Numbered from the stretch's first letter, positions 25,911-35,599 are shown. The stretch: 64,000 nucleotides of DNA from Paracoccus benzoatiresistens (GCF_026913015.1 NZ_JAPTYD010000005.1:62001-126000), one strand, 5' to 3'. A program made the numbers and translations. The notes: a model not told the origin generated them from the sequence alone.

Positions 25911-26921
25911 ATGGTCCATGCCCTGCAACTGCCCCAGGATGCCCCCTCCGTGCGGGATGCCGCGACACTGTCCATCGCGCCGATGATGGACTGGACCGAC
26001 CGGCATTGCCGGGTCTTCCACCGCCTCCTGTCGCGACGCGCGCTGCTTTATACCGAAATGGTGACCGCCCCCGCGATCATTCATGGCGACCGCCACCGGC
26101 TGCTGGATTACGACGCGGCCGAACATCCCGTGGCCCTGCAACTGGGCGGATCGGACCCGGCCGAACTTGAGGCCGCCACCCGCATCGCGGCGGATTGGGA
26201 CTATGACGAGATCAACCTGAATGTCGGCTGCCCCAGCGACCGGGTTCAGTCGGGCTGCTTCGGGGCCGTCCTGATGAAGACGCCCGACCTGGTGGCGGAA
26301 TGCGTGGCCCGGATGATCGCGGCAAGCCCTGTCGAGGTCACCGTGAAATGCCGAATCGGCGTCGATGACCAGATCCCAGAAGATGTGCTGCCCGCCTTCC
26401 TGGACAGGATGCGCGACGCGGGCATCCGGCGAATCGCGATCCATGCGCGAAAGGCCTGGCTGCAGGGGCTCAGCCCCAGGGAAAACCGCGATATCCCGCC
26501 GCTGGATTATTCGCTGGTCCACCGGATGAAGCGGCAGTTTGCTGACCTGCACCTGTCGATCAACGGCGGCATTCCCGGCCTTGATGCGGTCAGGGATCAC
26601 CTGCAGGTCATGGACGGGGTCATGGTGGGACGCGCGGCCTATCACCAGCCGTGGGATCTCCTGGGTCAGGCCGACCGCCTGTGGGGCGACCTCCCTCCCT
26701 TCAGCAGCCCTGATCAGGTCGCCCTGGCGATGCGTCCCTATATCGCTGCCCACCTGGCGGCCGGCGGGCGGCTGCACCAGATCACCCGCCACATGCTGGG
26801 CCTGTTCCACGGAATGCCCGGCGCGCGGGGCTGGAAGCGCACCCTGTCCGAAGGCGCCTCCAAGGGCGGGATCGAGGTTTATGACGCCGCCCTGCAACAG
26901 GTCACCCAACTGGCGGCCTGA
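25911..26921 (+). CDS. dusA: tRNA-dihydrouridine(20/20a) synthase DusA
   Basis: DusA reduces uridines 20/20a in the tRNA D-loop using FMN and NADPH. The 336-residue TIM-barrel product has SIAPMMDWTDRHCR at the start, LQLGGSDP, the active-site cysteine in NLNVGCPSDRVQSG, and INGGIP plus GVMVGRAAY for FMN phosphate binding. The ATG at 25911 follows GGGA; a TTG 21 bases upstream is unlikely. It lies just after tRNA-Val and ends at a double hairpin shared with mazG. Confidence 0.95.
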   Translation: MVHALQLPQDAPSVRDAATLSIAPMMDWTDRHCRVFHRLLSRRALLYTEMVTAPAIIHGDRHRLLDYDAAEHPVALQLGGSDPAELEAATRIAADWDYDEINLNVGCPSDRVQSGCFGAVLMKTPDLVAECVARMIAASPVEVTVKCRIGVDDQIPEDVLPAFLDRMRDAGIRRIAIHARKAWLQGLSPRENRDIPPLDYSLVHRMKRQFADLHLSINGGIPGLDAVRDHLQVMDGVMVGRAAYHQPWDLLGQADRLWGDLPPFSSPDQVALAMRPYIAAHLAAGGRLHQITRHMLGLFHGMPGARGWKRTLSEGASKGGIEVYDAALQQVTQLAA

Positions 26922-26922
26922 G

Positions 26923-26945
26923 GCTTCTTCTTCATCCAAATATCC
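26923..26945 (-). repeat. Recurring 23-base motif with AAATATCC core, copy B
   Basis: It is identical over 23 bases to the copy at 19411-19433. It begins immediately after the dusA stop and precedes the double hairpin between convergent dusA and mazG. Confidence 0.75.
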
Positions 26946-26952
26946 TGGGGGA

Positions 26953-26980
26953 GGCCCGAAGGGCCGGGGGCAAAGCCCCC
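26953..26980. terminator. Double hairpin between convergent dusA and mazG
   Basis: GGCCC-GAA-GGGCC (26953-26965) is directly followed by GGGGGC-AAA-GCCCCC (26966-26980), which abuts the mazG stop codon. Two tight stems in tandem make a likely terminator for both strands. Confidence 0.7.
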
Positions 26981-27796
26981 TTACTCCGCCGCTTTTTCGG
27001 CTGCCTTGGCCTGATCCCACAGCCGGTCCATCTCGGCCAGGTCGCTGTCCTCGGGGCGGCGGCCCTCCGCGGCCAGCGCGGCCTCGATGGCCTGGAAGCG
27101 GCGGGTGAACTTGGCATTGGCGCGGCGCAGTGCCTGTTCGGGGTCGACCTTCAGGTGCCGCGCAAGGTTCGCCATCACGAACAGCAGGTCGCCGAATTCC
27201 TCCTCCAGCGCCTCGGGACCAAGGGTGTCGCGCGCTTCGACCAGTTCGGCGCTTTCCTCTTTGATCTTGTCCAGGACCTCGCCCGCATGGGGCCAGTCGA
27301 AGCCCACGCGGGCGGCGCGGTTCTGCAGCTTGATGGCGCGCGTCAGCGCAGGCAGGCCCCGGGCCACGCCGTCAAGCGTGCCGCGTTCCGCCTTGCCCGC
27401 GCGCTCGACCGCCTTGATGGCTTCCCAGTCCTTGACCTGCTGCTCGGCCGACTTGTCGCGGGATTCATCGCCGAAGACATGGGGGTGGCGGAAGACCAGC
27501 TTGTCGGAGATCGCCGCCGCGCAGTCGGCAAAGTCGAACATGCCCTTCTCGTCCGCCATCTGCGCGTGGAACACCACCTGCAACAGCAGGTCGCCCAACT
27601 CGCCGGGCAACTCGTTCCAGGCCTGCCGGTCGATGGCGTCGGCGACCTCGTGCGCTTCCTCGATCGTATAGGGCGCGATCGAGGCAAAGTCCTGCTCGAT
27701 ATCCCAGGGGCAGCCCGTCTCCGGATCACGCAGTTGCGCCATGATGTCGATCAGGCGGGCGATTTCGGCCCCGGCGTCGCGATCTGCCTTGGTCAT
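26981..27796 (-). CDS. mazG: Nucleoside triphosphate pyrophosphohydrolase MazG
   Basis: MazG hydrolyses NTPs and dNTPs to monophosphates, a housecleaning role. The 271-residue product contains two MazG-type halves. The N-terminal half has CPWDIEQ and EEAHEV...ELGDLLLQVVFH. The second half has KIKEESAELVEA and EEEFGDLLFVMANLARHL. The acidic residues of the metal site are intact in both. The ATG at 27796 has GAGGGGA upstream, which decides against the longer in-frame start at 27898. Confidence 0.95.
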   Translation of the reverse strand: MTKADRDAGAEIARLIDIMAQLRDPETGCPWDIEQDFASIAPYTIEEAHEVADAIDRQAWNELPGELGDLLLQVVFHAQMADEKGMFDFADCAAAISDKLVFRHPHVFGDESRDKSAEQQVKDWEAIKAVERAGKAERGTLDGVARGLPALTRAIKLQNRAARVGFDWPHAGEVLDKIKEESAELVEARDTLGPEALEEEFGDLLFVMANLARHLKVDPEQALRRANAKFTRRFQAIEAALAAEGRRPEDSDLAEMDRLWDQAKAAEKAAE

Positions 27797-27857
27797 TGCG
27801 ATTTCCCCTCGCTTCTGTCCTGATGGGCCATTGCCACAGCCAAGGTGTTTAGTCCAC

Positions 27858-29024
27858 ATGCCCGTCCTGAACCGCATTGCCGAATTCTCGGATGACATGA
27901 CCGCCTGGCGCCGGCATCTGCACCAGCATCCCGAACTGGGCTTCGACTGCTACGGCACCGCCGCCTTCGTGGCCGAGCGGCTGCGCGACTTCGGCGTGGA
28001 CGAGATCCATGACGGCATCGGCCAGTCGGGCATCGTCGGCATCATCGAGGGGCAGGGGCCGGGCCCCACCATCGGCCTGCGCGCCGACATGGACGCCCTG
28101 CCGATGGAGGAGGTGACGGGCCTGGACTACGCATCGACCGTGCCAGGGCGGATGCATGCCTGCGGCCATGACGGGCACACCACGATGCTGCTGGGCGCCG
28201 CCCGCTATCTGGCCGAGACGCGCAATTTTGCGGGCCGCGTCGCGCTGATCTTCCAGCCGGCCGAGGAAAACGGCGGCGGCGGCGAGGCGATGGTCCGCGA
28301 CGGCATGATGGACCGCTTCGGGATCGAACGGGTCTTCGCCATGCACAACAGCCCCGGCTTGCCCGTGGGGGTGATGAACACCATGCCGGGGCCGATCATG
28401 GCCGCCGTCGACACCTTCGAGATCCACGTCCAGGGCCGGGGCGGCCATGGCGCGATGCCGCATCTGACCGCCGATCCCATCGTCGCGGCGGTGGCGGTCG
28501 TGAACGCGATCCAGACCATTTCCAGCCGCAACCATCATGCCCTGGAGGAGCTTGCGCTGTCCGTCACGCAGATTCATGCCGGCAGCGCCGACAACATCGT
28601 GCCCGACACGGCCTATGTCTGCGGCACCGTGCGGACCTTCGCCCCGCATGTCCGCGACATGGTGCGCCGCCGGATGACCCAGATCTGCGAGGGCCAGGCC
28701 GCGGCCTATGACGTGGCGATCCGGCTGGACTATACCCCCGGCTATCCCGCCACGGTCAACGACCCCGGCCAGACGGCCTTCGCCGTCGATGTCGCGCGCG
28801 AGATCGTGGGCGAGGTCAATGCCTCGGGCGAGGCGGGGCGCGAGATGGGGGCCGAGGATTTCAGCTACATGCTGGAGGCGCGGCCCGGCTGCTATCTGTT
28901 CATCGGCCAGGGCGACACGGCAGGGGTCCATCACCCCGCCTATGACTTCAACGACGCGATCTCGCCCATCGGCGCCAGCTTCCTCGCGCGGCTGGTCGAA
29001 CGGGCGCAGCCCGTGGCGCGCTGA
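27858..29024 (+). CDS. M20 family amidohydrolase (hippurate hydrolase/aminoacylase-like)
   Basis: The 388-residue enzyme belongs to the M20D peptidase family that cleaves N-acyl amino acids. It has GLRADMDALP, CGHDGHTTMLLG (metal ligand His104), the catalytic PAEENGGGG and a dimerisation-domain block GRGGHGAMPH. MGAEDFSYML near the end supplies the last metal ligand. It begins 61 bases from the mazG start on the opposite strand. The physiological substrate is unknown. Confidence 0.9.
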   Translation: MPVLNRIAEFSDDMTAWRRHLHQHPELGFDCYGTAAFVAERLRDFGVDEIHDGIGQSGIVGIIEGQGPGPTIGLRADMDALPMEEVTGLDYASTVPGRMHACGHDGHTTMLLGAARYLAETRNFAGRVALIFQPAEENGGGGEAMVRDGMMDRFGIERVFAMHNSPGLPVGVMNTMPGPIMAAVDTFEIHVQGRGGHGAMPHLTADPIVAAVAVVNAIQTISSRNHHALEELALSVTQIHAGSADNIVPDTAYVCGTVRTFAPHVRDMVRRRMTQICEGQAAAYDVAIRLDYTPGYPATVNDPGQTAFAVDVAREIVGEVNASGEAGREMGAEDFSYMLEARPGCYLFIGQGDTAGVHHPAYDFNDAISPIGASFLARLVERAQPVAR

Positions 29025-29164
29025 CCTCACGATCCTGTTTGCGCCCGTGTCCCGGCAGCGGGTCAGGCTTCCTTGCCAAGCAGGGGCGGCGGGGATAGGT
29101 TGCGCGCCAATTCGGGCGGGGTCACCCATCCTGCCAGTCGCCGTGACAACCGAAAGGACCGTCC

Positions 29165-29500
29165 ATGTTCGTCACCCCCGCCTATGCCCAGGCCGCCGCA
29201 GGCAATGCCGGCGCCGGCGCCGCGTTTGCGCAGTTCATCCCGCTGATCCTGATCTTCGCGATCATGTATTTCCTGATGATCCGCCCCCAGCAGAAGCGCG
29301 TGAAGCAGCACCGCGAAATGGTCGCGGCGCTGAAGAAGGGCGACCAGGTCGTCACCCAGGGCGGCATCATCGGCAAGGTGTCCAGCGTGCGCGACGAAGA
29401 GCTTGAGGTCGAGATCGCGTCCGGGGTGCGCGTCCGCGTGGTGCGCGGCACGGTGTCGCAGGTCCTGTCCCGGACCGAGCCCGTGGCAGCGAACAGCTGA
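29165..29500 (+). CDS. yajC: Preprotein translocase subunit YajC
   Basis: YajC is a small inner-membrane partner of SecDF. The 111-residue product has one N-terminal membrane helix (IPLILIFAIMYFLMIRPQQKR) followed by the soluble block KKGDQVVTQGGIIGKV, both diagnostic. It is the first gene of a run that continues with secD and secF. Confidence 0.95.
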   Translation: MFVTPAYAQAAAGNAGAGAAFAQFIPLILIFAIMYFLMIRPQQKRVKQHREMVAALKKGDQVVTQGGIIGKVSSVRDEELEVEIASGVRVRVVRGTVSQVLSRTEPVAANS

Positions 29501-29538
29501 CGGCGTTTTTCCACTAACCATCAAGGGCTTCGGCGAAG

Positions 29539-31203
29539 ATGCTTCAGATCGACCGTTGGAAACGCATCCTGATCATCGGGCTCTGCATCATCGGCATCGG
29601 CTTTGCCGTGCCCAACCTGTTCTACCAGCGGGTCGAATCCCACAACGACGCCTTGGCCGAGATCGAGCGGACCGGGGTCGAAACGCCGGAACTCGCCGCC
29701 GCGCGCGACGGCTGGCCGGACTGGCTGCCCTCGTCCGTCGTGGCGCTTGGCCTCGATCTGCGCGGCGGCGCGCATCTGCTGGGCGAGGTGCGCGTGGCCG
29801 ATGTCCACAAGGCGCGCATGGACGCGTTGTGGCCCGAACTGCGCCGCGCCCTTGCCGATGAACGCGCGACGCTTGGCGCGATCCGCCGCCTGCCGTCGCC
29901 CGAAGGCACGCTGAAGATCGAGGTCGAGAAGGCCGATGCGATCGCCCGCGCGGCAGAAATCGTGCGCGGCTTTTCCAACCCGGTCACGACCCTGACCGGC
30001 GCGGGCCAGCAGAGCCTCGCGATCCAGGCACAGGGCAACACCCTCACCATCCAGCTTTCGGATGCCGAAAAGGTTGCGACCGACGACCGCACCGTCCAGC
30101 AGAGCGTCGAGATCATCCGCCGCCGCGTGGACGAGGTCGGCACCCGCGAACCGACCATCGTGCGCCAGGGCGCCGACCGTATCCTGATCCAGGTGCCCGG
30201 CATCGGCTCGGCCGAGCAACTGAAGGCCCTGATCGGCACCACCGCCAAGCTGACCTTCAATTCCGTCGTGGCGACCGGCACCAACCCCGATGCGCGGCCC
30301 GGCGTGGGGCAGGTGATCCTGCCTTCCGCCGAACAGGAGGGTCTCTATTACACGCTGGAGGAAAGCCCGGTCGTCACGGGCGAGGAACTGACCGACGCGG
30401 TCCCCTCGACCGACCAGAACGGCATGCCCTCGGTCGATTTCCGCTTCAACCCGACGGGGGCGCGCAAGTTCGGCGCCTATACCAGCGCCAATATCGGCCA
30501 GCCCTTCGCCATCGTTCTGGACAACGAGGTGATCTCGGCCCCGGTGATCCGGCAGGCGATCACCGCGGGGTCGGGCCAGATCTCGGGATCCATGGATTTC
30601 GACGGGGCGAACCGGCTTGCCGTCCTGCTGCGCGCGGGCGCGCTGCCCGCGCAGCTGGATTTCCTGGAAGAACGCACCATCGGCCCCGAACTGGGCCAGG
30701 ACAGCATCGACGCGGGACGGCTGTCGTCGGTCATCGCGACGGCGGCGGTGGTGGCCTACATGATCGCAAGCTATGGCCTGTTCGGGGCCTTCGCTTCGAT
30801 CTCGGTCATCGCGAACGTGATCCTGATCCTGTCGATCATGTCGGTCATGGGCGCCACTCTGACCCTGCCGGGCATCGCCGGGATCGTGCTGACCGTGGGC
30901 ACGGCGGTGGATGCCAACGTCATCATCTATGAACGCATCCGCGAGGAATTGCGGGCCGGCAAGCGGGTGGCGAAGGCCATCAGCGACGGCTTCGACGAGG
31001 CGATGAGCGCGATCATCGACGCCAACGTCACGTCCTTCATCGCGGCGGCGGTGATGTTCTTCCTGGGCTCGGGCCCGGTCAAGGGCTTTGCCGTGACGCT
31101 GACCATCGGGCTTGTCACCTCGGTCTTCACCGCCATCTACCTGACGCGGCTGATGATCATCTGGTGGCTGGAATGGCGCAAGCCCAAAGAACTGATCCTG
31201 TAG
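29539..31203 (+). CDS. secD: Protein translocase subunit SecD
   Basis: SecD, with SecF, uses the proton gradient to complete protein export. The 554-residue protein has an N-terminal helix, the D1 motif LGLDLRGGAHLL, a long periplasmic P1 domain, and five C-terminal helices carrying the conserved TVGTAVDANVIIYERIRE block. It lies 38 bases after yajC and 11 before secF. Confidence 0.96.
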   Translation: MLQIDRWKRILIIGLCIIGIGFAVPNLFYQRVESHNDALAEIERTGVETPELAAARDGWPDWLPSSVVALGLDLRGGAHLLGEVRVADVHKARMDALWPELRRALADERATLGAIRRLPSPEGTLKIEVEKADAIARAAEIVRGFSNPVTTLTGAGQQSLAIQAQGNTLTIQLSDAEKVATDDRTVQQSVEIIRRRVDEVGTREPTIVRQGADRILIQVPGIGSAEQLKALIGTTAKLTFNSVVATGTNPDARPGVGQVILPSAEQEGLYYTLEESPVVTGEELTDAVPSTDQNGMPSVDFRFNPTGARKFGAYTSANIGQPFAIVLDNEVISAPVIRQAITAGSGQISGSMDFDGANRLAVLLRAGALPAQLDFLEERTIGPELGQDSIDAGRLSSVIATAAVVAYMIASYGLFGAFASISVIANVILILSIMSVMGATLTLPGIAGIVLTVGTAVDANVIIYERIREELRAGKRVAKAISDGFDEAMSAIIDANVTSFIAAAVMFFLGSGPVKGFAVTLTIGLVTSVFTAIYLTRLMIIWWLEWRKPKELIL

Positions 31204-31214
31204 GGGGACCGCAT

Positions 31215-32195
31215 ATGGCATTCCGTCTGAAACTCGTCCCCGACAACACCAGCATCGACTTCTTCCGGTGGCAGTGGCTGACCTTCGGCATCTCGGCGCT
31301 GGCGATGGCCGTGTCGGTCCTGCTGATCGCCACGATGGGGCTCAACTTCGGCATCGACTTCAAGGGCGGCACCACCATCCGCACCGAAAGCACCACCGCC
31401 TTCGAGGTTGGCGATTACCGCGAGGCCCTGGACGACCTCGGCTTCAGCGACCTGGCCATCACGGAGGTCTTCGACCCGAGCTTCGGCCAGGATCGCCACG
31501 TCGCCATGATCCGCATCGGCACCACGGAGGAGACCGGCTCGGTCACGCCCGAGCAGTTGAACGAGATCGAGGCCGCGCTGCACGAGGTCGATCCGCAGAT
31601 CACCTTCGCCTCGGTCGAATCGGTCGGGCCGAAGGTCTCGGCCGAACTGATCCAGACCGCCTTCTATGCCGTCGGCGCTGCCTGCCTGGGGATCATGGCC
31701 TATATCTGGCTGCGCTTCGAATGGCAGTTCGCCATCGGCTGCGTGGTCGCGCTGATCCATGACGTGCTGCTGACAGTGGGCCTGTTCTCGCTGTTCCAGT
31801 TGAAGTTCGACCTGACAACCATCGCGGCGCTGCTGACCACCCTGGGCTTTTCCTGCAACGACACGGTCGTGGTCTTCGACCGGCTGCGGGAAAACCTGAT
31901 GAAGTACAAGACGCGGCCCCTGATCGACCTGATGAACCTGACCTGCAATGAAACGCTGTCGCGCACCATCATGACGGCCGTCACGACCGCGATCGCCCTG
32001 ACCGCGATGCTGATCTTTGGCGGCGACGTGATCCGCGACTTCGTGATCGCGATGCTGTTCGGGGTGATCGTTGGCTGCTATTCCACGATCTATGTCGCCA
32101 AGAACATCGTGCTGTGGCTGGGCGTGAAGCGCGACTGGTCCAAGAAGGATCCGAAGCTGGCCGCGTCCCCCTTTGAAAACGCGGAACGTCCCTGA
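31215..32195 (+). CDS. secF: Protein translocase subunit SecF
   Basis: SecF completes the SecDF-YajC complex. The 326-residue product has LNFGIDFKGGT near the N-terminus and six helices with GFSCNDTVVVFDRLREN, the family signature. The ATG at 31215 follows AGGGGG. Its stop shares one base with the start of the next gene (TGATG). Confidence 0.96.
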   Translation: MAFRLKLVPDNTSIDFFRWQWLTFGISALAMAVSVLLIATMGLNFGIDFKGGTTIRTESTTAFEVGDYREALDDLGFSDLAITEVFDPSFGQDRHVAMIRIGTTEETGSVTPEQLNEIEAALHEVDPQITFASVESVGPKVSAELIQTAFYAVGAACLGIMAYIWLRFEWQFAIGCVVALIHDVLLTVGLFSLFQLKFDLTTIAALLTTLGFSCNDTVVVFDRLRENLMKYKTRPLIDLMNLTCNETLSRTIMTAVTTAIALTAMLIFGGDVIRDFVIAMLFGVIVGCYSTIYVAKNIVLWLGVKRDWSKKDPKLAASPFENAERP

Positions 32196-32548
32196 TGAAG
32201 ATGAACCCCACCCATTTCGGCGGGGCCGTGCCGGTCGATGGCTATGGCCCCGGCTTCTTCCGGGTCGGCGGACAGGTGATCCAGGGCGCGGTGCTGGTGA
32301 CGTCGGCGGGCGGGACCGCCTGGGGCGGGCTGGATGATCGTGCGGCGCTGATGGCGCTTGCGGGGCAGGTGGACGTGCTGTTCATCGGCATGGGGGCGGA
32401 TGTCGCCCATGCCCCGGCCGATCTGGTCGCGGCGCTGCGCGAGGCGGGCGTGGCGGTCGAATCCATGGCCTCGCCCACGGCGGCGCGGACCTATAACGTC
32501 ACCGTATCCGAGGGGCGGCGCGTCGCCTGCGCGCTTCTGCCCCTGTGA
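32195..32548 (+). CDS. Mth938-like domain protein (DUF498)
   Basis: The 117-residue product matches the Mth938/NDUFAF3-like fold: [14 protein letters not shown] near the start, then [16 protein letters not shown] and a C-terminal [19 protein letters not shown]. In alphaproteobacteria this gene very often follows secF. Mitochondrial relatives assist complex I assembly, but the bacterial function is not known. It is coupled to secF and ends in a GTGA overlap with ccmA. Confidence 0.88.
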   Translation: MKMNPTHFGGAVPVDGYGPGFFRVGGQVIQGAVLVTSAGGTAWGGLDDRAALMALAGQVDVLFIGMGADVAHAPADLVAALREAGVAVESMASPTAARTYNVTVSEGRRVACALLPL

Positions 32549-33171
32549 GCCTGCTGGCCGTCCATGACCTTGCCGTCGCGCGCGGCGGGCTGAGGACGGT
32601 CGAGGGGATATCCTTTTCGCTGGCAGCAGGGCAGGCCCTGATCCTGCGCGGCCCCAACGGCATTGGCAAGACGACCTTGCTTCGCACCGTCGCGGGGCTT
32701 CAGCCCCCGGTGACGGGCCGGATCGAGATGGCCGAGGATGCGGTTGCCTATGCCGCCCATGCCGATGGGCTGAAAGGCGCGCTGACCTTAACCGAGAACC
32801 TGCATTTCTGGGCGCAGGTCTTTGGTGGCGGCGATGTCGCGGGCGCGCTGGCCGCGATGGACCTTGCCGCGCTTGCGGATCGCCCCGCCGCCGCGCTGTC
32901 GGCCGGACAGAAGCGCCGGCTGGGACTGGCGCGGCTGGTGGTCTCGCGCCGGCCGCTGTGGGTGCTGGACGAGCCGACCGTGTCGCTGGATGCGGCTTCC
33001 GTGTCGCGCTTTGCCGACATGGTGCGCGGGCATCTGGGGCAGGGCGGCGCGGCGCTGATCGCGACCCATATCGACCTGGGGCTTGATGCCCGGGTGCTGG
33101 ACCTCACGCCCTTCAGGGCCAGGGCTGCCCCTGCCGCGCGCCCGGCGGGCTTCAACGAGGCCTTTGCGTGA
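32545..33171 (+). CDS. ccmA: Cytochrome c biogenesis ATP-binding protein CcmA
   Basis: CcmA is the ATPase of the CcmABCD complex that releases haem-loaded CcmE. The 208-residue product has Walker [13 protein letters not shown], the signature [14 protein letters not shown] and Walker [13 protein letters not shown], with the short length of CcmA. It starts with GTG in a GTGA overlap and overlaps ccmB by four bases. Confidence 0.95.
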   Translation: MSLLAVHDLAVARGGLRTVEGISFSLAAGQALILRGPNGIGKTTLLRTVAGLQPPVTGRIEMAEDAVAYAAHADGLKGALTLTENLHFWAQVFGGGDVAGALAAMDLAALADRPAAALSAGQKRRLGLARLVVSRRPLWVLDEPTVSLDAASVSRFADMVRGHLGQGGAALIATHIDLGLDARVLDLTPFRARAAPAARPAGFNEAFA

Positions 33172-33824
33172 TCGCCTTGCTGAAGCGGGACCTGCGCCTT
33201 GCGATCCGCGCGGGCGGGGGCTTCGGACTGGGCGTGGCCTTCTTCCTGATCCTGTGCGCGCTTGTCCCCTTTGGTGTCGGCCCCGACACAAGCGCCTTGC
33301 AACCCATCGCAGCCGGCATCCTGTGGCTGGGGGCGCTGCTGGCCTGCCTGTTGTCGCTGGACCGCATCTTCGCGCTGGATCACGAGGACGGCAGCCTGGA
33401 CCTGCTGGCGACCTCGCCCCTGCCGCTGGAAGGCGCGGTGGCGGTCAAGGCGCTGGCGCATTGGATCACCACGGGCCTGCCGCTGATCGTCGCGGCGCCG
33501 CTGTTCGGCATCCTGCTGCACCTGCCGACCGCTGCCATCCCGTCGCTGCTGACATCGCTGCTGCTGGGCACGCCCGCGTTGTCGATGCTGGGCGCCTTCG
33601 GCGCCGCCGTCACTGTGGGCCTGCGGCGCGGGGGGCTGCTCTTGTCGCTGCTGGTCCTGCCGCTTTACATTCCGACGCTGATCTTCGGGACCGAGATGAT
33701 CCGGCGCGGGCAGGAAGGGGGCGCCACCGCGACCCCCCTTCTGTTTCTGGCGGGCATCACGGCAGGGGTGCTGGCGCTGGTTCCTTTTGCCGCAGCCGCG
33801 GCCTTGAGGGTCAATCTGCGGTGA
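33168..33824 (+). CDS. ccmB: Haem exporter membrane protein CcmB
   Basis: The 218-residue protein has six membrane helices and the CcmB start [15 protein letters not shown], with [20 protein letters not shown] in the first cytoplasmic loop. It pairs with CcmA. It starts with GTG at 33168, overlapping ccmA. Confidence 0.95.
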   Translation: MIALLKRDLRLAIRAGGGFGLGVAFFLILCALVPFGVGPDTSALQPIAAGILWLGALLACLLSLDRIFALDHEDGSLDLLATSPLPLEGAVAVKALAHWITTGLPLIVAAPLFGILLHLPTAAIPSLLTSLLLGTPALSMLGAFGAAVTVGLRRGGLLLSLLVLPLYIPTLIFGTEMIRRGQEGGATATPLLFLAGITAGVLALVPFAAAAALRVNLR

Positions 33825-33866
33825 AGCGGGCTTGAGCCGCGCCCAAGCCGCCGCTAGGGAGAATGC

Positions 33867-34592
33867 ATGTCGATCTGGGAATACGCCAACCCCGTGAAAT
33901 TCATGCGCACGTCCGGCGCGGTCCTGCCCTGGGTGGTGGCGGGGGCTGCGGTCTGCACGGTCACGGGCCTGGTCTGGGGGTTTTCGACGCCGGACGATTA
34001 CCGGCAGGGATCGACCGTCAAGATCGTCTTCCTGCATGTGCCCGCCGCGATGATGGCGATCAACATCTGGGTGATGATGCTGGTGACCAGCCTGATCTGG
34101 CTGATCCGCCGCCATCACGTCAGCGCGCTGGCCGCCAAGGCTGCCGCCCCCATCGGCGCGGTGATGACGGTGATCGGGCTGATCACCGGCGCCGTCTGGG
34201 GCCAGCCCATGTGGGGCACCTGGTGGGAATGGGACCCGCGCCTGACCAGCTTCCTGATCCTGCTTCTGTTCTATATCGGCTATATCGCCCTGTGGTCCGC
34301 CGTCGAGGACCCCGACAGCGCCGCCGACCTGACCGGCGTGCTGTGCCTTGTGGGTTCCGTCTTCGCGCTGCTGTCGCGCTATGCCGTGTTCTTCTGGAAC
34401 CAGGGCCTGCACCAGGGCGCCAGCCTGTCGGTTCAATCGGGCGAAAGGATGAGCGCGGTCTATCGCTATCCCCTTTACCTGACCATGCTGGGCTTCGGGT
34501 TGCTGTTCCTGTCGCTTCTGCTGGTCCGCACCCGGACGGAGATCCGCAGGCGGCGCCTGGCCGCCCTGCAGGCAAGGGAGATGCGCGCATGA
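33867..34592 (+). CDS. ccmC: Haem exporter/chaperone protein CcmC
   Basis: CcmC transfers haem to the periplasmic chaperone CcmE. The 241-residue, six-helix protein carries the tryptophan-rich motif WGTWWEWDPRLT and flanking histidines (HVPAA near the start, LHQGAS late) that hold haem. It ends in an ATGA overlap with ccmD. Confidence 0.96.
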   Translation: MSIWEYANPVKFMRTSGAVLPWVVAGAAVCTVTGLVWGFSTPDDYRQGSTVKIVFLHVPAAMMAINIWVMMLVTSLIWLIRRHHVSALAAKAAAPIGAVMTVIGLITGAVWGQPMWGTWWEWDPRLTSFLILLLFYIGYIALWSAVEDPDSAADLTGVLCLVGSVFALLSRYAVFFWNQGLHQGASLSVQSGERMSAVYRYPLYLTMLGFGLLFLSLLLVRTRTEIRRRRLAALQAREMRA

Positions 34593-34732
34593 TCGAGCTT
34601 GGCAAATATGCGGGCGCGGTGCTGGGCGCCTATGGCGTCTCGCTGGCGCTTCTGGGCGGGCTGATCTGGCAGACGCTGGCCGCGAATGCCCGCGCCCGCC
34701 GCGAACTGGAAAAGCAGGAAAGACATGGCTAG
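34589..34732 (+). CDS. ccmD: Haem exporter subunit CcmD
   Basis: The 47-residue product is a single membrane helix (GAVLGAYGVSLALLGGLIW) preceded by a short start and followed by a charged tail (RARRELEKQER), the exact CcmD layout. It overlaps ccmC by four bases and ccmG by eight. Confidence 0.92.
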   Translation: MIELGKYAGAVLGAYGVSLALLGGLIWQTLAANARARRELEKQERHG

Positions 34733-35264
34733 GATATCGCCCCTTGTCGCGCTGCCGCCGCTGGCCTTCGCCGCCCTGGCCGGAATGTTCCTGTGGGGCA
34801 TGAGCCGGGACAATCAGAACGAACTTCCTTCTGCCATAGTGGGGCGCGAGGCGCCCGCCGTGCCGCAGACCACGCTTCCGGGCAAGGTGCAGCTGACGGA
34901 CGAGATGCTGCGCCAGCCGGGCGTCAAGCTGGTGAACTTCTGGGCCAGCTGGTGCCCACCCTGCCGGGCCGAACATCCTACGCTGACCGAACTTGCGAAA
35001 CAGATGCCCGTCTATGGCATCGACCTGCGTGACAACGATGCCAATGCCCTGGCCTTCCTGGAGGAGGGCGGCGATCCCTTTGCCGCGATCGCAACCGATC
35101 CCAAGGGGCGCGGCGCCATCGACTGGGGCGTGACCGCACCGCCCGAAACCTTCATCGTCGATGGCGAGGGCAGGATCCTCTATCGTTTCGCCGGTCCCCT
35201 GGTGCGCGAGGATTATACGAACCGCTTCCTGCCCGAGCTTGAGAAAGCCCGGGCAGCCGAATAG
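34725..35264 (+). CDS. ccmG: Thiol:disulfide interchange protein CcmG (DsbE)
   Basis: CcmG reduces the haem-binding cysteines of apocytochrome c. The 179-residue product has an N-terminal membrane anchor and a thioredoxin-like domain with active site WASWCPPC (Cys77, Cys80). The acidic helix GVTAPPETFIVDG with cis-Pro is also typical. ccmE, ccmF and ccmH are not in this window, so the pathway is split. Confidence 0.95.
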   Translation: MARISPLVALPPLAFAALAGMFLWGMSRDNQNELPSAIVGREAPAVPQTTLPGKVQLTDEMLRQPGVKLVNFWASWCPPCRAEHPTLTELAKQMPVYGIDLRDNDANALAFLEEGGDPFAAIATDPKGRGAIDWGVTAPPETFIVDGEGRILYRFAGPLVREDYTNRFLPELEKARAAE

Positions 35265-35297
35265 CGCATCACCGGACGGCCCGGCGGGGTCCCGGTC

Positions 35298-35564
35298 CTA
35301 CGGCCCGTCGTTCAGGTAAGGGGTCGGGTCCGCCTTGGCCTTTCTGGTCCGCCTGGCGGCAGGCTTCTTGGTCTGCGCAGGCTGGGGTTGGGCAGTATCT
35401 CCGGCCAGCATGTCGGCGCCCGACGGTTGGTCGCCCTCCAGCTGGTTGCGCAGTTCTTCCTCGGCACGCGACCAATGGTCGGCATCGCGGCCTTCGGGGC
35501 GGCCTTCGCTTTCCCAGATCTCGTGGGCGCGCAGCCTGATCCGCTCTTGATGGTCTTGATCCAT
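35298..35564 (-). CDS. DUF2934 small protein
   Basis: The 88-residue product begins with the DUF2934 signature RIRLRAHEIWESEGRPEGRD followed by WSRAEEEL, then a Lys/Pro/Ala-rich tail. The family has no proven function but is repeatedly seen beside stress and glycogen/trehalose genes in alphaproteobacteria. The ATG at 35564 is preceded by AGGAGAG, and the gene lies 35 bases after glgX on the same strand, so it is probably the last gene of the trehalose run. Confidence 0.85.
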   Translation of the reverse strand: MDQDHQERIRLRAHEIWESEGRPEGRDADHWSRAEEELRNQLEGDQPSGADMLAGDTAQPQPAQTKKPAARRTRKAKADPTPYLNDGP

Positions 35565-35599
35565 GTCTCTCTCCTGTGGTTTACGAACGCGACCTGGTG

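Noticed and set aside
29025..29164. Small RNA gene between the amidohydrolase and yajC
   Set aside because: The 140 bases are GC-rich with no stable fold I could defend and no recognised RNA signature.
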